This document shows positions 8,800-19,653 of a stretch of 64,000 bases of DNA, one piece after another. The notes beneath the pieces are model-generated. The model saw nothing but the letters and a program-made list of their open reading frames with translations. It did not search any database and had not been told where the DNA came from. A program made the position numbers and the translations under genes. Positions within the stretch are counted from its first letter, which is position 1. Every line of letters begins with the position of its first letter. This stretch comes from Endozoicomonas sp. Mp262 (GTDB lineage Bacteria; Pseudomonadota; Gammaproteobacteria; Pseudomonadales; Endozoicomonadaceae), in contig NZ_CP092489.1 in the NCBI RefSeq assembly GCF_025643335.1, positions 5,028,581 to 5,092,580 of the forward strand. Reading direction: 5' to 3'.

Positions 8800-10323
8800 T
8801 CAGCCACCAGCAAAACCGAATATCTCCTGCACCAATGCATATCTATCAATTTTTCCCGCAGGATTTAAAGGAAAGCCGCTGATATAACGGTACTCGCCTA
8901 CCTGGCTTAATTCTGGGAACGTACTACCTATACACTGAATGAGTTGCGGGATAACCTCGACTTCTAACTTCCGGGTCTTCCTTAAACTCTGATCCTTATC
9001 AACAATAACAAGACACCATGGGCGCTGGACATTGTCACTGGGCTGATCAAAAATGATAGTGCCGCAGTTGGGAGCAAGATGCTGATCAACCATCGCTTCC
9101 ATTTCACTCAGCCCAACAAACTTTCCTTCAGCATTTTTTAGTAACTGCCGTTTTCGTCCAACAATGAATAATCGACCTTGATCGTCAAAGTATCCTAAAT
9201 CACCTGTAGCAAAAAAATCAGCCGCAATCGGAGTAACTACCCCCTCGGTAATATAGCCAGAGCAAGCTCCCGGGCTCTTAACCCAAATTTCCCCAACACC
9301 TCCGCTTGCAGCAGTTTCAATATGCACCTCAATACCTTTTAAGGGTTTACCAACACCTGTTGCATTATCCAAACACAAAGCATCTGATGAAGAAGCCACC
9401 AATGGTATTTCTGTGAGGCCATAACCTGAAAGTATTGGAGAACCGGTCACTTCCCTGAATACCGAGATAACCCAGCGGGGTAGACTTGCTCCCCCCGTCA
9501 TCCATATTTTGGTTTTTCTTATAAAAGAATAGCCCGCCTGCTTATTCCTGAGGGCATCTGCTATTCTCATAAACCCGGCAGGCATCATAAAGCAAGCTGT
9601 AGGCTCATGACGCTCAATAAGTGTCAAATAGTGACAGCCTGATTTTTCAATATCCTCAACCGGATGTTTATGGCTATTGTCTGGTAAAATAAGCTCTCCG
9701 CCAAAAAAGTACGACGATAACATCAGCAAACAGCCCTGCTCGGTAAACAAAACAGAATTGCTTGATAAATCCAGGAGATCGCGCCAGCACAATAAGTTAA
9801 ATATCAACGCATCAGCAGAAAACTGCACCCCCTTTGGAGTACCTGTAGTACCCGATGTAAACAGGGTCAGGGGATGAGGAGATTCTTCAGGGCTTAACTC
9901 GTAAGTTCTGCTGCCATCTGCTATAAGTGAATCCAGCGGATAAATCTTCTCTTCATAAAAGCAGTGAAAGAGAACGGCATACTCTCCTGTCTTTTTGTTC
10001 AGTTTCCCGGAAATAGATGCATCAGGTACAAGACTACAATGTAATTTATCGATATCTGTCCGGCTGTGATAAAAGGGAATTGGAACCACCTCAATACCCA
10101 CTCTCAGGCAGGCAAGGGTACAAACCAGAGCTTCCCAACCATTAGGAAGCTGGCAAAACACCCTGGAAGGTTTTTTCGGCATTGCCAGCAGCGCACTGCA
10201 TAACCGGGTAACCCTCTCATCAATCCATTGATAAGAGTAATGGGCATTCCCCACACGCAAAGCAACACCCTTTTTTTTAGCCGCAGCATCTATTAAGGCA
10301 GAGACTTTATCAAATGCATTCAT
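8800..10323 (-). CDS. Acyl/aryl-AMP ligase of the natural-product locus
   Basis: An adenylate-forming enzyme of 507 residues that should activate a carboxylic acid with ATP, to load it on CoA or on the carrier domain of the adjacent synthetase. Core motifs are visible: LFTSGTTGTPKGV (A3), SGYGLTE (A5), FFATGDLGYFDDQGRL with IVGRKR (A7-A8), and PAGKIDR with the catalytic lysine (A10). There is no condensation or carrier domain. Its start codon overlaps the stop of the upstream peptide synthetase by 4 nt, so the two are translationally coupled. The substrate cannot be read from sequence; fatty or aryl acids are both possible. The gene itself appears intact although its upstream partners are broken. 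Confidence 0.85.
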   Translation of the reverse strand: MNAFDKVSALIDAAAKKKGVALRVGNAHYSYQWIDERVTRLCSALLAMPKKPSRVFCQLPNGWEALVCTLACLRVGIEVVPIPFYHSRTDIDKLHCSLVPDASISGKLNKKTGEYAVLFHCFYEEKIYPLDSLIADGSRTYELSPEESPHPLTLFTSGTTGTPKGVQFSADALIFNLLCWRDLLDLSSNSVLFTEQGCLLMLSSYFFGGELILPDNSHKHPVEDIEKSGCHYLTLIERHEPTACFMMPAGFMRIADALRNKQAGYSFIRKTKIWMTGGASLPRWVISVFREVTGSPILSGYGLTEIPLVASSSDALCLDNATGVGKPLKGIEVHIETAASGGVGEIWVKSPGACSGYITEGVVTPIAADFFATGDLGYFDDQGRLFIVGRKRQLLKNAEGKFVGLSEMEAMVDQHLAPNCGTIIFDQPSDNVQRPWCLVIVDKDQSLRKTRKLEVEVIPQLIQCIGSTFPELSQVGEYRYISGFPLNPAGKIDRYALVQEIFGFAGG

Positions 10324-13300
10324 AAACGGATCTCCTGCTCACAGATAGCAATAAGTTTTTCTGTATGCTCACATTGCAGTATATTTTTATGGGTAGCCTG
10401 AACAGGTATTACCCGAATATCGGGCATGATGGCTTCCCACCCATTAGCAGATTTGGTTTTTAATTGAGCGTAGAACTCATCCATCATTATTTTTTCCTGC
10501 CCTGAATAAGATGCAGGATATGCATACTGCTCCGCCCTGAATAACCAGCAGGGTGCCTGACAAGGCTGATGCTGATGGGTTATATACATCGTATTTTCAA
10601 CCTCCTTTACCATAAGCAGGGTTTCCTTTGCTGCGGGATCAAGAGACTGAAACTTTTCCGACTCCATCAGAATACGTTCCAGCATGGGTTCCAGCTGTTG
10701 CGTAAGCGCCACTCCTTTTTCATCGGGAACAATACTGTCAAATAGATATACGGCCTCTACAACCTCCCCCTGCATTTCCAACTGTTTTGCCATTTCCTGG
10801 GCCACATTACCGCCCATTGACCAGCCAGCCAATTTATAGGGCCCACGGGAGAGATTCTTTTTCAGCACCTCGATATTCCTTGCAGCAAGCGCTGTTATAT
10901 TTTTTATCATATGCCCCGGCTTCGCATACATGTTATGGGATTCAATCCCATAAACCGGTACGCTATGAAACTGCCGACCAAAGGCTTCATAAGCCTCCAG
11001 CCCTGCTCCCCTGGGAGGTAATAGAATAACAGGCGTAGCCTCTTTTGAAGCAGAGTGAAAACAACGCCAGACAGGTATTTCATAGTGCGTCACCCGCTTT
11101 AAAAGCTCTGCTTGTAAATGAATGGTTTTTGCCTTGACCAAATCCATCAGTGACAGCTGTATGGCAAATTCCTGCTCTATTTCCAGCATCAGCTCAACCA
11201 GACCAAGAGAGGATCCCCCCTCATAGTAAAAATGACTGCCTGGTGATAGACCATGCCGATCCCGGTTAAGCACCTTTGACCAAATACGGGAAAGGCGTAT
11301 CTCAATCTCTGACCGGAATCCTTTCTCTTCCTCCCCCTCCACTGCTTCAGGCAATGTCCCCAGTCCTTTGAGCAAACGCTTATCTACTTTCCCCCGACCA
11401 TTAAGGGGAAGGTACGGCACCAAAAACAGTGAAGCAGGAAGCCAGTAAGATGGATAGCGACTTGCCAGTGCCTCATATAGTGCCGCTTTATTAAAGATAG
11501 CCCCGGGCTTTAAAACGATATAAGCAACCAGCGACGTCTTTTCTCCCAGCCCTTCAATAATAGCTGCCGCCTCTTGTATCATTTCAGATTGACAGAGCAT
11601 ACTTTCTATAGCTGAAAGCTCCAGGCGGTAGCCTCGCAGTTGTACCTGGTGGTCACTCCTGCCTATATACTCCAGCTCACCACTTTCAAGCCATCGAACG
11701 ATATCACCTGTTTTGTACGCAGTGCAGCAATCTTGACCGGAAAGTGATAACTCCACCATAGCGCTCCGGGTTCTGTCAGGGTCATTCAGATACCCCCTCA
11801 TCAACCCCACTCCCGAAATATATAACTCTCCTTTCATCCCCACAGGCACAGGCTCCATATTGGCGCCCAGTACAAAAACACCAACCCGGTTAATGGGCTT
11901 TCCAATAGTTGATGCCGCTTTGGCATCAGACTGACCATTCGGTGTAAAGAGGGTTGAGAATGTTGCTTCAACGCTGGCTTCAGTGGGGCCATAAGAATTA
12001 ATAATGGCAAACGGATAGGATTCTGCCGGAATATGATGCAGTTTCTCACCACCAAATTTAACCACACGTAACGATGTTTCAGCACGCTTAATGGCTAAAA
12101 AACGGCTCGCCATTGAAGAGGGTAAATCACAGATAGTCACTTGCTGGGAGATTAACCATTGATCAAGCTCGGCCGGAGATAGCCGAACCTCCTTCGGAAC
12201 AATGACGACACTGCTACCATTAAGGAGAAACGGCCACACCTCACAGCCAAAGGTATCAAATGCCGGACTGGCAAATTGACTACTACGATCATCCACTGTC
12301 AGAGATAAGTGCTGCCGATACCAGTCAGCCAGATTAATAATGCCACGGTCCTCAATCATTACCCCTTTTGGAGTACCTGTTGAGCCTGAAGTAAAGATGA
12401 TATAGGCCAGGTGCTGAGGTGTTCTTCGTTTTTGACTCAACCTATCAGAAAACCATTCATTCCCGGGAAACATAGGAACAACAAGCTTTGTTGCCTCATG
12501 GCATGTGAAAGACAATAAATGGGTTTCCGGTCCGAGAACAAGCGCCGCATGACTGTTTGCAATAATCGTTTGATTAAATGTATCAGGACTATCCGGGTCC
12601 AGCGGTATATAGGCATTACCCGTCTTCCAGACAGCAATCATGGCTGCAATCAGCATTTTTCCCCTGGGAAAAAGCAGGGCGATCGTTGAAGCTTGTTCAG
12701 AGGAACAAGTCTTATCCAAGCGACTCTCTATCCGATGGGCCAATTCGTTAGCCAACCGGTCAAGTAGTCTGAATGTAATGACGTCATCACCATCAACAAT
12801 AGCCGTTGCTTCAGGGAACTGCCTGGCTTGATCTTCAAATCGGCTTACCAGGTCTTCATAGGGTAATGGCCCTTGAGCACCGACTCCCAAAGACAGTATT
12901 TCCCGCTTCTTGTGTTTGCCTAATAGCGTCGTTTGTATGCAGTCAACATCTTCATGGGTAATCCATTCGCGAAGCACATGAAGATACATATCAACCAGGG
13001 TCTGTGCGATACTCCCTGATTTTTTAGCATCATAATGTAATGAAAATACTGTAGTATCACCCCTGGAATCCATCACCAACGATAGATCGCTCATGGCATC
13101 AAGCTTACAAAGATGCGACAGCGCTACCCCTCCGTAAAGCCCCCCCACACATGCAGCACCGCCAAACTCCAGCATCTCATGTTGCAGGCAACTTTGAGAT
13201 ATCATGACATTAAGTAAATTATCAGCACTTCCCGAGGTATCACCTGCCCGAAAATCCTGGACAATATTTGCCGTCGGATAATTCCCAAAATTTTTCGCAG

Positions 13301-14102
13301 CTTTTCGCTGCCTTGTTATATCGGCAACAAGCCCATTAATGGTTTGACCTTCAGAAACATGAATCGTTGCCGGGAGTGTGTTAACAAAGCAACCCGGTAC
13401 GTTCTTGTATGCTCTGGGTCGGCAATTTATCGGGTAGGCAATGACAAAGTCATTTTGCTGGGTAAACCGGTACAGCACCATACCCAATATAGCTTTTGCC
13501 GCCAGAAACTCTGTTGAGCGCAATTTACGACACTGCTTGCGCCATGCATTACTCTCAGCCCTGGTCAATGAGAAATGAATTTTCGAAAACACCCCCTGGC
13601 CACCTTTATCACCAGAATGTCCTGTGGGTGCATCTATACTGAGTGATAATGATTTCCCATGAAGAGCCTGCCGCCAAAATACCTTGGCATCATCATTAAC
13701 ACCCCCAATGTCTTTTTCCGCCATCAGCCATCCCCGCAAACTGGGGAAAAAGCTTTCATCCCATCGCTGCCTACTGCCATTGTAGGCTTCAGAAAGAGAC
13801 GAGATCATTTGGGGAACACAGCCTTCATCAAAGATAATATGATGAAAAACCAGCACCAGATAACTACAGCCACTACCCGCCAATATAAGAAAACGGTGCA
13901 TTGGTCCTGCATTGAGGTCAAAAGGCATAGAAACAAAGTTCTGGATTTTTTGTTCTGCCTCACTATCGTCAAAGCACGATATTGTCTCAATATTCAGTTT
14001 CAGTTCTTCAGGAACAGCAAGACGGATATTGCCATTCTCTTCCTGGATATGACTGCCTATTTCAGGAAACCACTCAGAAAACACACTCTCAAGACTATTC
14101 AA
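10320..14102 (-). pseudogene. Nonribosomal peptide synthetase C-A-PCP-TE, 5' end cut off by IS element
   Basis: The remaining 1260 codons encode a single-module synthetase. The condensation domain has HHIIFDEG near residue 87, a variant of HHxxxDG. The adenylation domain has FTSGSTGTPKGV, NSYGPTEAS, YKTGDIVRW and NGRGKVDK. The carrier site is GGSSLGLVE, and a C-terminal thioesterase has GWSMGG (Ser about 1095) with ATHKN as the histidine region. It should activate one amino acid, condense it with an acyl donor and release the product. The apparent TTG start is an artefact: removing the IS4-type element at 14125-15730 and one copy of its 9-bp duplication joins this frame, without a shift, to a start 44 residues upstream at 15849. 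The native product would be about 1304 residues. Confidence 0.88.
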
Positions 14103-14115
14103 TATTTTCTGCCGC

Positions 14116-14124
14116 CCTACCGGG
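14116..14124. repeat. Left 9-bp target duplication of IS4-type copy 1
   Basis: CCTACCGGG directly flanks the element here and again at 15731-15739. Confidence 0.9.
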
Positions 14125-15730
14125 CAGCAATTCCCGCAGACTTGATTAAAGCCCTTAATAACAAGGGCTGTAGCTTGGTAGCCTCTTGCTAAAATCGCAG
14201 ACTATCCGGTAGAATTTCACCACAATAATAATAACGATGCTCATGTTGTGCCGCTAACGAAACCAAGAACCATTGCTGAAAAACTGCTCAAAATAGTCTC
14301 TGATGAAGCGGGTCAAATTCCAGACTTTCGCAAGAAAAGCCAACATGACAAAATTGTCCTTCATGATGCGGTCATGAGTGGCCTGGCAGTCATGCACCTG
14401 AAATACCCTTCATTACTGGCTTTTGATCAGGATTGTGTCAATAACCCAGATAGGCTCAAGAACTTAAAGTCGATGTACAATGTCAGCTGTGTCCCCAGTG
14501 ATACCTATCTGAGGGATCTGATTGACCCTATCGAAACACGCTATTTAAGGAAGTTCTTTACCCGCCTGTTTGCCTTTGTGCAACGATCTGGGCGGCTTAA
14601 GCAGTTCACTTATTTTGAGGAAGGGTATCTTGCGCCTATCGATGGTACGGGGCACTTTTGCTCAGGGAAGATTAGTTGTCCTGAGTGTTGTGTAAAAAAG
14701 CCAGGCAGCAAAAATCCGCAATACTACCATCAGTTACTGGCCTGCTGTCTGGTAAAGCCGGGCAAGAAAGAAGTATTACCTTTAATGCCTGAACCCATCA
14801 TCAAACAAGTTGATGCGTCAAAGAATGATTGTGAGAAGGTAGCGCTCAAGCGGCTATTGGCGAATTTATCCAGAGAGCATCCGCACCTGCCACTGGTTCT
14901 GACTTTTGATGACCTGTACTCAGATGGACCGACCATCAAGTTGGTAAAGTCCTTTGGCTATAGCTTCATTATGGTGGCAAAGGATTCAACCCATGAGTCG
15001 TTATACCAGGCCGTCGATGAGCTGGATTGTGCAGACAAAGTGGTGCGCTATGAATATACCGATGATAAAGGGTTTACGCACTGGTTCCGGTTTGTGAATG
15101 GTGCCCCCATTAACAAGTCACACCCGGATGTGCTGGTTAACTTTCTCGAATATATAGAAATTGATCCAGAGGGCAACAAGAAGTACGTCAACACCTGGGT
15201 CACGGACATTGAGCTTTCAGCCGAGAACGTGAATAAATTCATGCGAGGAGCACGCGCTAAATGGAAAATTGAAAACGAAACGTTCAATACACTGAAAACA
15301 CAGGGCTACCATCTCGAACACAATTACGGGCACGGAAAGCAGCATCTGGCCAGCAATCTGGCATGCCTGACTTTTACGGCCTTCCTCATCAACCAGATAG
15401 AACAACTGTCTTGCAAGCTCTTCCAGGAAGCGCTCAAGATAAAAAAGTCTAAAAAGGCATTCTGGCATGCCATACGAGGGCTGTTTGACTGGTTCTGCAT
15501 TGATAACTGGACAGACGTATTTACAGCTATCATTGAAGGGCGAAGTGTGAGCTTGAAGTTGCTGACTGTCGATACGACATAGAGCGTTGATGTTAGCCCT
15601 GTGACCTGTGTTACCTGTCATTAAAACCGACTGCCGATATAGCAGCAGTCTGGCTCTGTTCATCCGCGATAAAATCATTTTTAATTAACTGAAAATGTGC
15701 CAGCCGGAATCTGGTTTGCGGGAATTGCTG
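14125..15730 (+). mobile_element. IS4-type insertion sequence, copy 1 (1606 bp)
   Basis: Bounded by 14-bp terminal inverted repeats (CAGCAATTCCCGCA / TGCGGGAATTGCTG) and 9-bp direct duplications. It carries one transposase gene. A second copy of the same 1606-bp length, with an identical predicted transposase, lies at 27376-28981 in the opposite orientation. Confidence 0.95.
14248..15582 (+). CDS. DDE transposase, IS4/ISNCY-like
   Basis: A 444-residue transposase that cuts and joins the ends of its own element. Candidate catalytic residues lie in APIDGTGHF, LTFDDLYSDG and the WKIENETFNTLK block near the C terminus, typical of IS4-superfamily enzymes. Two CxxC-type pairs (CPECC and flanking residues) sit after the first aspartate. 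The frame starts at GTG and is uninterrupted. The predicted protein is identical to that of the copy at 27524-28858, which points to recent transposition. The exact ISfinder group is not assigned here. Confidence 0.88.
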   Translation: MPLTKPRTIAEKLLKIVSDEAGQIPDFRKKSQHDKIVLHDAVMSGLAVMHLKYPSLLAFDQDCVNNPDRLKNLKSMYNVSCVPSDTYLRDLIDPIETRYLRKFFTRLFAFVQRSGRLKQFTYFEEGYLAPIDGTGHFCSGKISCPECCVKKPGSKNPQYYHQLLACCLVKPGKKEVLPLMPEPIIKQVDASKNDCEKVALKRLLANLSREHPHLPLVLTFDDLYSDGPTIKLVKSFGYSFIMVAKDSTHESLYQAVDELDCADKVVRYEYTDDKGFTHWFRFVNGAPINKSHPDVLVNFLEYIEIDPEGNKKYVNTWVTDIELSAENVNKFMRGARAKWKIENETFNTLKTQGYHLEHNYGHGKQHLASNLACLTFTAFLINQIEQLSCKLFQEALKIKKSKKAFWHAIRGLFDWFCIDNWTDVFTAIIEGRSVSLKLLTVDTT

Positions 15731-15849
15731 CCTACCGGGCGATCAAATTTAAAGATAAAAGGAATATTATATTGATTGCTTGCAGGAAACATTTGCCACT
15801 CCTGATAGAAGCGACGAATGAACCTGTCAACTGGTGTAAAATAGTACAT
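15731..15849 (-). pseudogene. 5' fragment of the interrupted peptide synthetase gene
   Basis: Reading leftward from the ATG at 15847-15849, the codons give MYYFTPVDRFIRRFYQEW and continue in frame to FKFDRPVG at the target duplication. This is the missing start of the condensation domain. An in-frame TAG lies 21 nt upstream of the ATG, which limits the possible start. Confidence 0.8.
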
Positions 15850-15987
15850 GCTAAACTTTTTTTCTGAAGGCTACCGCATGATCAGCTGGAAAGAAACATA
15901 AAACAAATGAACAGCTGCCTTAAAAGGCTGCGATTAGCAGAGCCCTTAAAAAGTGGAGGTTTAAAAGTCCCTTTTTTGAAGTGACTT

Positions 15988-16523
15988 TTATTGAGTATTT
16001 ACAAACTTGAATGCCCTAAGCGACTGATAGGCTTTAAACATATCACTGTAATCATTACCAAAAGCTGAAACCGTTATTGCTTTATTGGCTATTGACAATG
16101 GTTTTTGCATTCTTTCCCCTGCCAGCACTCTGACATTTATATCAATAGAGAAAGGCAAGGAAGGAATAGAAAAACCGTGAAGCACTCCCTCCTGCTGAGG
16201 TGCAGCTACAGTGAAGCCTGGTTGAAAATCACTTTCATCATCAATACTTTTATTAAGCCAGATATATAAATCCTGATTACAGATATTGATACCTGTGGTT
16301 TTTTCATACAGTTCAATAAGCGCACCGCCAGGTGGCCTATTGGCAGCTTCCAGAAAAATATACTCGCCTTGCCTCTCAAAAATTTCAATATGATAGCTAC
16401 CATGGAGAGTAATCCCCAGTCCATCAAGGCATGTTAAGGCAAAGCTGATAATAGATACGCTGAGCTCCGATCCAGGGTGCATTATAAAAGAGCCAATATT
16501 ACTCCCTATAGTGAACTGTAGTA
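15988..16523 (-). pseudogene. ATP-grasp ligase, C-terminal fragment
   Basis: The 3' part of a carboxylate-amine ligase gene cut by an IS630-type element. It holds the magnesium/ATP site of the ATP-grasp fold: FLEAANRPPGGA near the middle is the E-x-N-x-R-x-x-G catalytic signature. Excision of the IS with one TA joins GEYLNPL of the other fragment to LQFTIGSNIGSF here, in frame. ATP-grasp enzymes of this kind form an acyl-phosphate and couple it to an amine, often making dipeptides in natural-product loci; the actual substrate is unknown. It ends 138 bp before the start of the peptide synthetase gene. Confidence 0.8.
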
Positions 16524-17742
16524 AGTAGTGTATAGATTGCTTTCGAATAATTTAACCATCCAGTCGGACAGTATTAGAAAATGAGATCATATACTCCTCT
16601 CCAAATGAAAAAAGCACCCGTTCAACTTCTTTTTCAAATTCCGCAAAGCTCTTGATTGACAAGAGGTTGAGCCATTCATACTTTATTTTCCTCCACAGGA
16701 TTTCAATCAGGTTGAGCTCAGGTGAATATGTTGGCAGAAAGCAGACCAGCAATTTCTTTTCAATCATCCAGTCATCAATTCTGGCACAAAACTTTTTGCT
16801 GGTGTGAATGCTGGCATTATCCACCATAACTACCGTGTAACGATCATTTGAGCTGTATTTTTCATCTGCCATTTTCTCTGCAAAGTCATCAAAGGCCGCA
16901 ATCACCGTATCGCTATTCACTGAACCCACAACAGGATAATGAAATAGCTCACAGCTTCGGTTCATAAACCCCAGTACGTTGATGCGTTTACTTTTGACTG
17001 ATGGTATTCTGAGCTGCTTTCCTTTTTCCTGCCAACCGTATGGCACACAAGGTTCCTGGGTAAAGCCGGACTCATCAAAATAAAATAAATTGATTAACCC
17101 TTTGCTCTCGGCTTCCTGGGCATCTTTCAGAGCAGTTTTACAGTCATGGAATTGCTCTTCGTCCCGTTTATGTTTGCATGATTTACGGAGTCTTTTGTAA
17201 ACCAGCCCTGCTTTTTTACAATGTTTGCCAGAGTAATTTTTGATGAAGATTTACCGGTTTCATCCTCGATCTTGGATTTGACATACGATAAGCGACGAGG
17301 CTCTTCAGCCACTAATTCTTTTATGCGTTGCACTTCGGATTCGTCATATATGCACGGCCTACCGCCACCATGCCCCTTGTACAAGGCACGAATACCATAT
17401 TCTTCCCAATCATCAATCCACTGAGAAGCAGTTTGATATCTAATTTCAAGTATTTCGGCAATTTGCTCAAGGGTAAAGCCACGATTGCTCAATAAAAGGC
17501 TATGGGCTCTTTCCCTTATACATCTCAGAGGTCCGTAGTGTTTGGCGAATTTCAAAGTTAATAAAACAGCTTCATCAGTGATTGTAGTGACGTACTTCAT
17601 AGGGAGAGGGATTTAAAGACCAGTACTCTCTTTATAATAGAGTAAATGTATCATTCAATAGCTATCTGATCGTTAGATCAAGAAGTAGATTTCTCGTACT
17701 GGCCGAACATCCAGTTTATTTGAAACCAAACTATGACCTACT
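16524..17742 (-). mobile_element. IS630-type insertion sequence, copy A (1219 bp)
   Basis: Ends are imperfect inverted repeats beginning AGTAG, flanked by TA on both sides (16522-16523 and 17743-17744), the target duplication of the IS630/Tc1 group. It is inverted relative to copy B (18419-19637), and both are 1219 bp. It interrupts the ATP-grasp gene. Confidence 0.92.
16552..17600 (-). CDS. IS630 transposase, two frames joined by -1 frameshift (copy A)
   Basis: The upstream frame (17600-17127) encodes a 157-residue protein with a winged-helix DNA-binding region (ERAHSLLLSNRGFTLEQIAE, then YQTASQWIDDW). The downstream frame holds the DDE catalytic core: YFDESGF, VMVDNASIHTS and SPELNLIEILWRK. 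The frames meet at an A AAA AAG heptamer at 17217-17211, a classic -1 slippery site, so a fused transposase is expected, as known for other IS630 members. Copy B has the same arrangement, which argues against random decay. The upstream frame differs from copy B by one residue (L14 versus S14). Confidence 0.85.
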
Positions 17743-18411
17743 TAATGGATTCAGATACTCCCCCACAGAGGAAAAGACAAGCTTACCTGCCTGAAACTGC
17801 AAGTCGCAATGGTACAATTTACCATCAATAAATTCATTGGCGATGTACTCTTGTGAAGACTCTTTTTCCATGGAAGAAAAAGCAGTTATATCTTCAATAA
17901 TTCGTATACCGAATGCCCCGGAGGATGAAACCGGCTTTAAAATAAAAGGACAGCCAACATGTTCAACAATTTTATCAAACGCTTGAGTCTCACTGGTAAA
18001 CCTGGGAACCCTTATCGAGCGACTACTCAGCTTTATGTATGCCTTCTCCTTATCTGATAGAAGAAGCACATCATCAGCATCCTGGGCAGTAAGATCAAAT
18101 TCTTCTCTTAATCTAGCAACGGTATGCAAAATCCCTTCATCAATAGAAATTAACTGAATATTTTCATACGACAGTGAAAGCTCAGAAATAATCGGTCTCA
18201 GGTCATCTTCACTGAATCTGCCATTAGGTTCTCCATGGATACGTTTAACCGGGCAAGTTTTTAATATCCGTCCCCCTTTTCCCTCAAGCTTCTCCTTATC
18301 ATCATCTGCACAAATAAAAGCCAGCTTCCAATTTTCAGTAAGCCTGAGCTTTGACCAGTTATATTGCTCAAAATATCGAAACGATGCAGCAATAATTATT
18401 GCTAAATTCAT
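17731..18411 (-). pseudogene. ATP-grasp ligase, N-terminal fragment
   Basis: The 5' part of the broken ATP-grasp gene. The ATG at 18409-18411 (MNLAIIIAASFRYF) is the native start; a longer frame that begins MKPNYDLL starts inside the flanking IS and is an artefact. The fragment carries the ATP-binding part of the fold, including CPFILKPVSSSGAFGIR (phosphate loop) and EYIANEFIDG. It reads GEYLNPL up to the IS and then ends in element sequence. IS630 copy B sits only 7 bp before the start codon, so even a repaired gene would be cut off from its promoter and leader. Full native length is about 415 residues. Confidence 0.8.
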
Positions 18412-18418
18412 ATTGTTA

Positions 18419-19637
18419 AGTAGGTCATAGTTTGGTTTCAAATAAACTGGATGTTCGGCCAGTACGAGAAATCTACTTCTTGATCTAACGATCAGATAGC
18501 TATTGAATGATACATTTACTCTATTATAAAGAGAGTACTGGTCTTTAAATCCCTCTCCCTATGAAGTACGTCACTACAATCACTGATGAAGCTGTTTTAT
18601 CAACTTTGAAATTCGCCAAACACTACGGACCTCTGAGATGTATAAGGGAAAGAGCCCATAGCCTTTTATTGAGCAATCGTGGCTTTACCCTTGAGCAAAT
18701 TGCCGAAATACTTGAAATTAGATATCAAACTGCTTCTCAGTGGATTGATGATTGGGAAGAATATGGTATTCGTGCCTTGTACAAGGGGCATGGTGGCGGT
18801 AGGCCGTGCATATATGACGAATCCGAAGTGCAACGCATAAAAGAATTAGTGGCTGAAGAGCCTCGTCGCTTATCGTATGTCAAATCCAAGATCGAGGATG
18901 AAACCGGTAAATCTTCATCAAAAATTACTCTGGCAAACATTGTAAAAAAGCAGGGCTGGTTTACAAAAGACTCCGTAAATCATGCAAACATAAACGGGAC
19001 GAAGAGCAATTCCATGACTGTAAAACTGCTCTGAAAGATGCCCAGGAAGCCGAGAGCAAAGGGTTAATCAATTTATTTTATTTTGATGAGTCCGGCTTTA
19101 CCCAGGAACCTTGTGTGCCATACGGTTGGCAGGAAAAAGGAAAGCAGCTCAGAATACCATCAGTCAAAAGTAAACGCATCAACGTACTGGGGTTTATGAA
19201 CCGAAGCTGTGAGCTATTTCATTATCCTGTTGTGGGTTCAGTGAATAGCGATACGGTGATTGCGGCCTTTGATGACTTTGCAGAGAAAATGGCAGATGAA
19301 AAATACAGCTCAAATGATCGTTACACGGTAGTTATGGTGGATAATGCCAGCATTCACACCAGCAAAAAGTTTTGTGCCAGAATTGATGACTGGATGATTG
19401 AAAAGAAATTGCTGGTCTGCTTTCTGCCAACATATTCACCTGAGCTCAACCTGATTGAAATCCTGTGGAGGAAAATAAAGTATGAATGGCTCAACCTCTT
19501 GTCAATCAAGAGCTTTGCGGAATTTGAAAAAGAAGTTGAACGGGTGCTTTTTTCATTTGGAGAGGAGTATATGATCTCATTTTCTAATACTGTCCGACTG
19601 GATGGTTAAATTATTCGAAAGCAATCTATACACTACT
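18419..19637 (+). mobile_element. IS630-type insertion sequence, copy B (1219 bp)
   Basis: Same ends and length as copy A, opposite orientation, flanked by TA at 18417-18418 and 19638-19639. It separates the hotdog-like gene from the ATP-grasp start codon. The two original sides are only about 20 nt apart once it is removed. Confidence 0.92.
18561..19609 (+). CDS. IS630 transposase, two frames joined by -1 frameshift (copy B)
   Basis: The helix-turn-helix frame is 18561-19034 and the catalytic frame runs to 19609, with the DDE residues in YFDESGF, VMVDNASIHTS and SPELNLIEILW. They overlap around an A AAA AAG slippery heptamer at 18944-18950; a -1 shift gives KAGLVYKRLRKSCKHKRDEEQ and continues into the catalytic frame. 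The upstream product alone could act as a DNA-binding regulator (inference). The downstream frame is identical in predicted protein to copy A, so either could have donated the other. Confidence 0.85.
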
Positions 19638-19653
19638 TATCACAAAGGTAGGA

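Noticed and set aside
16524-19637. Composite transposon made by IS630 copies A and B
   Set aside because: The enclosed 676 bp is simply the 5' part of the ATP-grasp gene in its native place, since both junctions restore the original sequence when each IS is removed alone.
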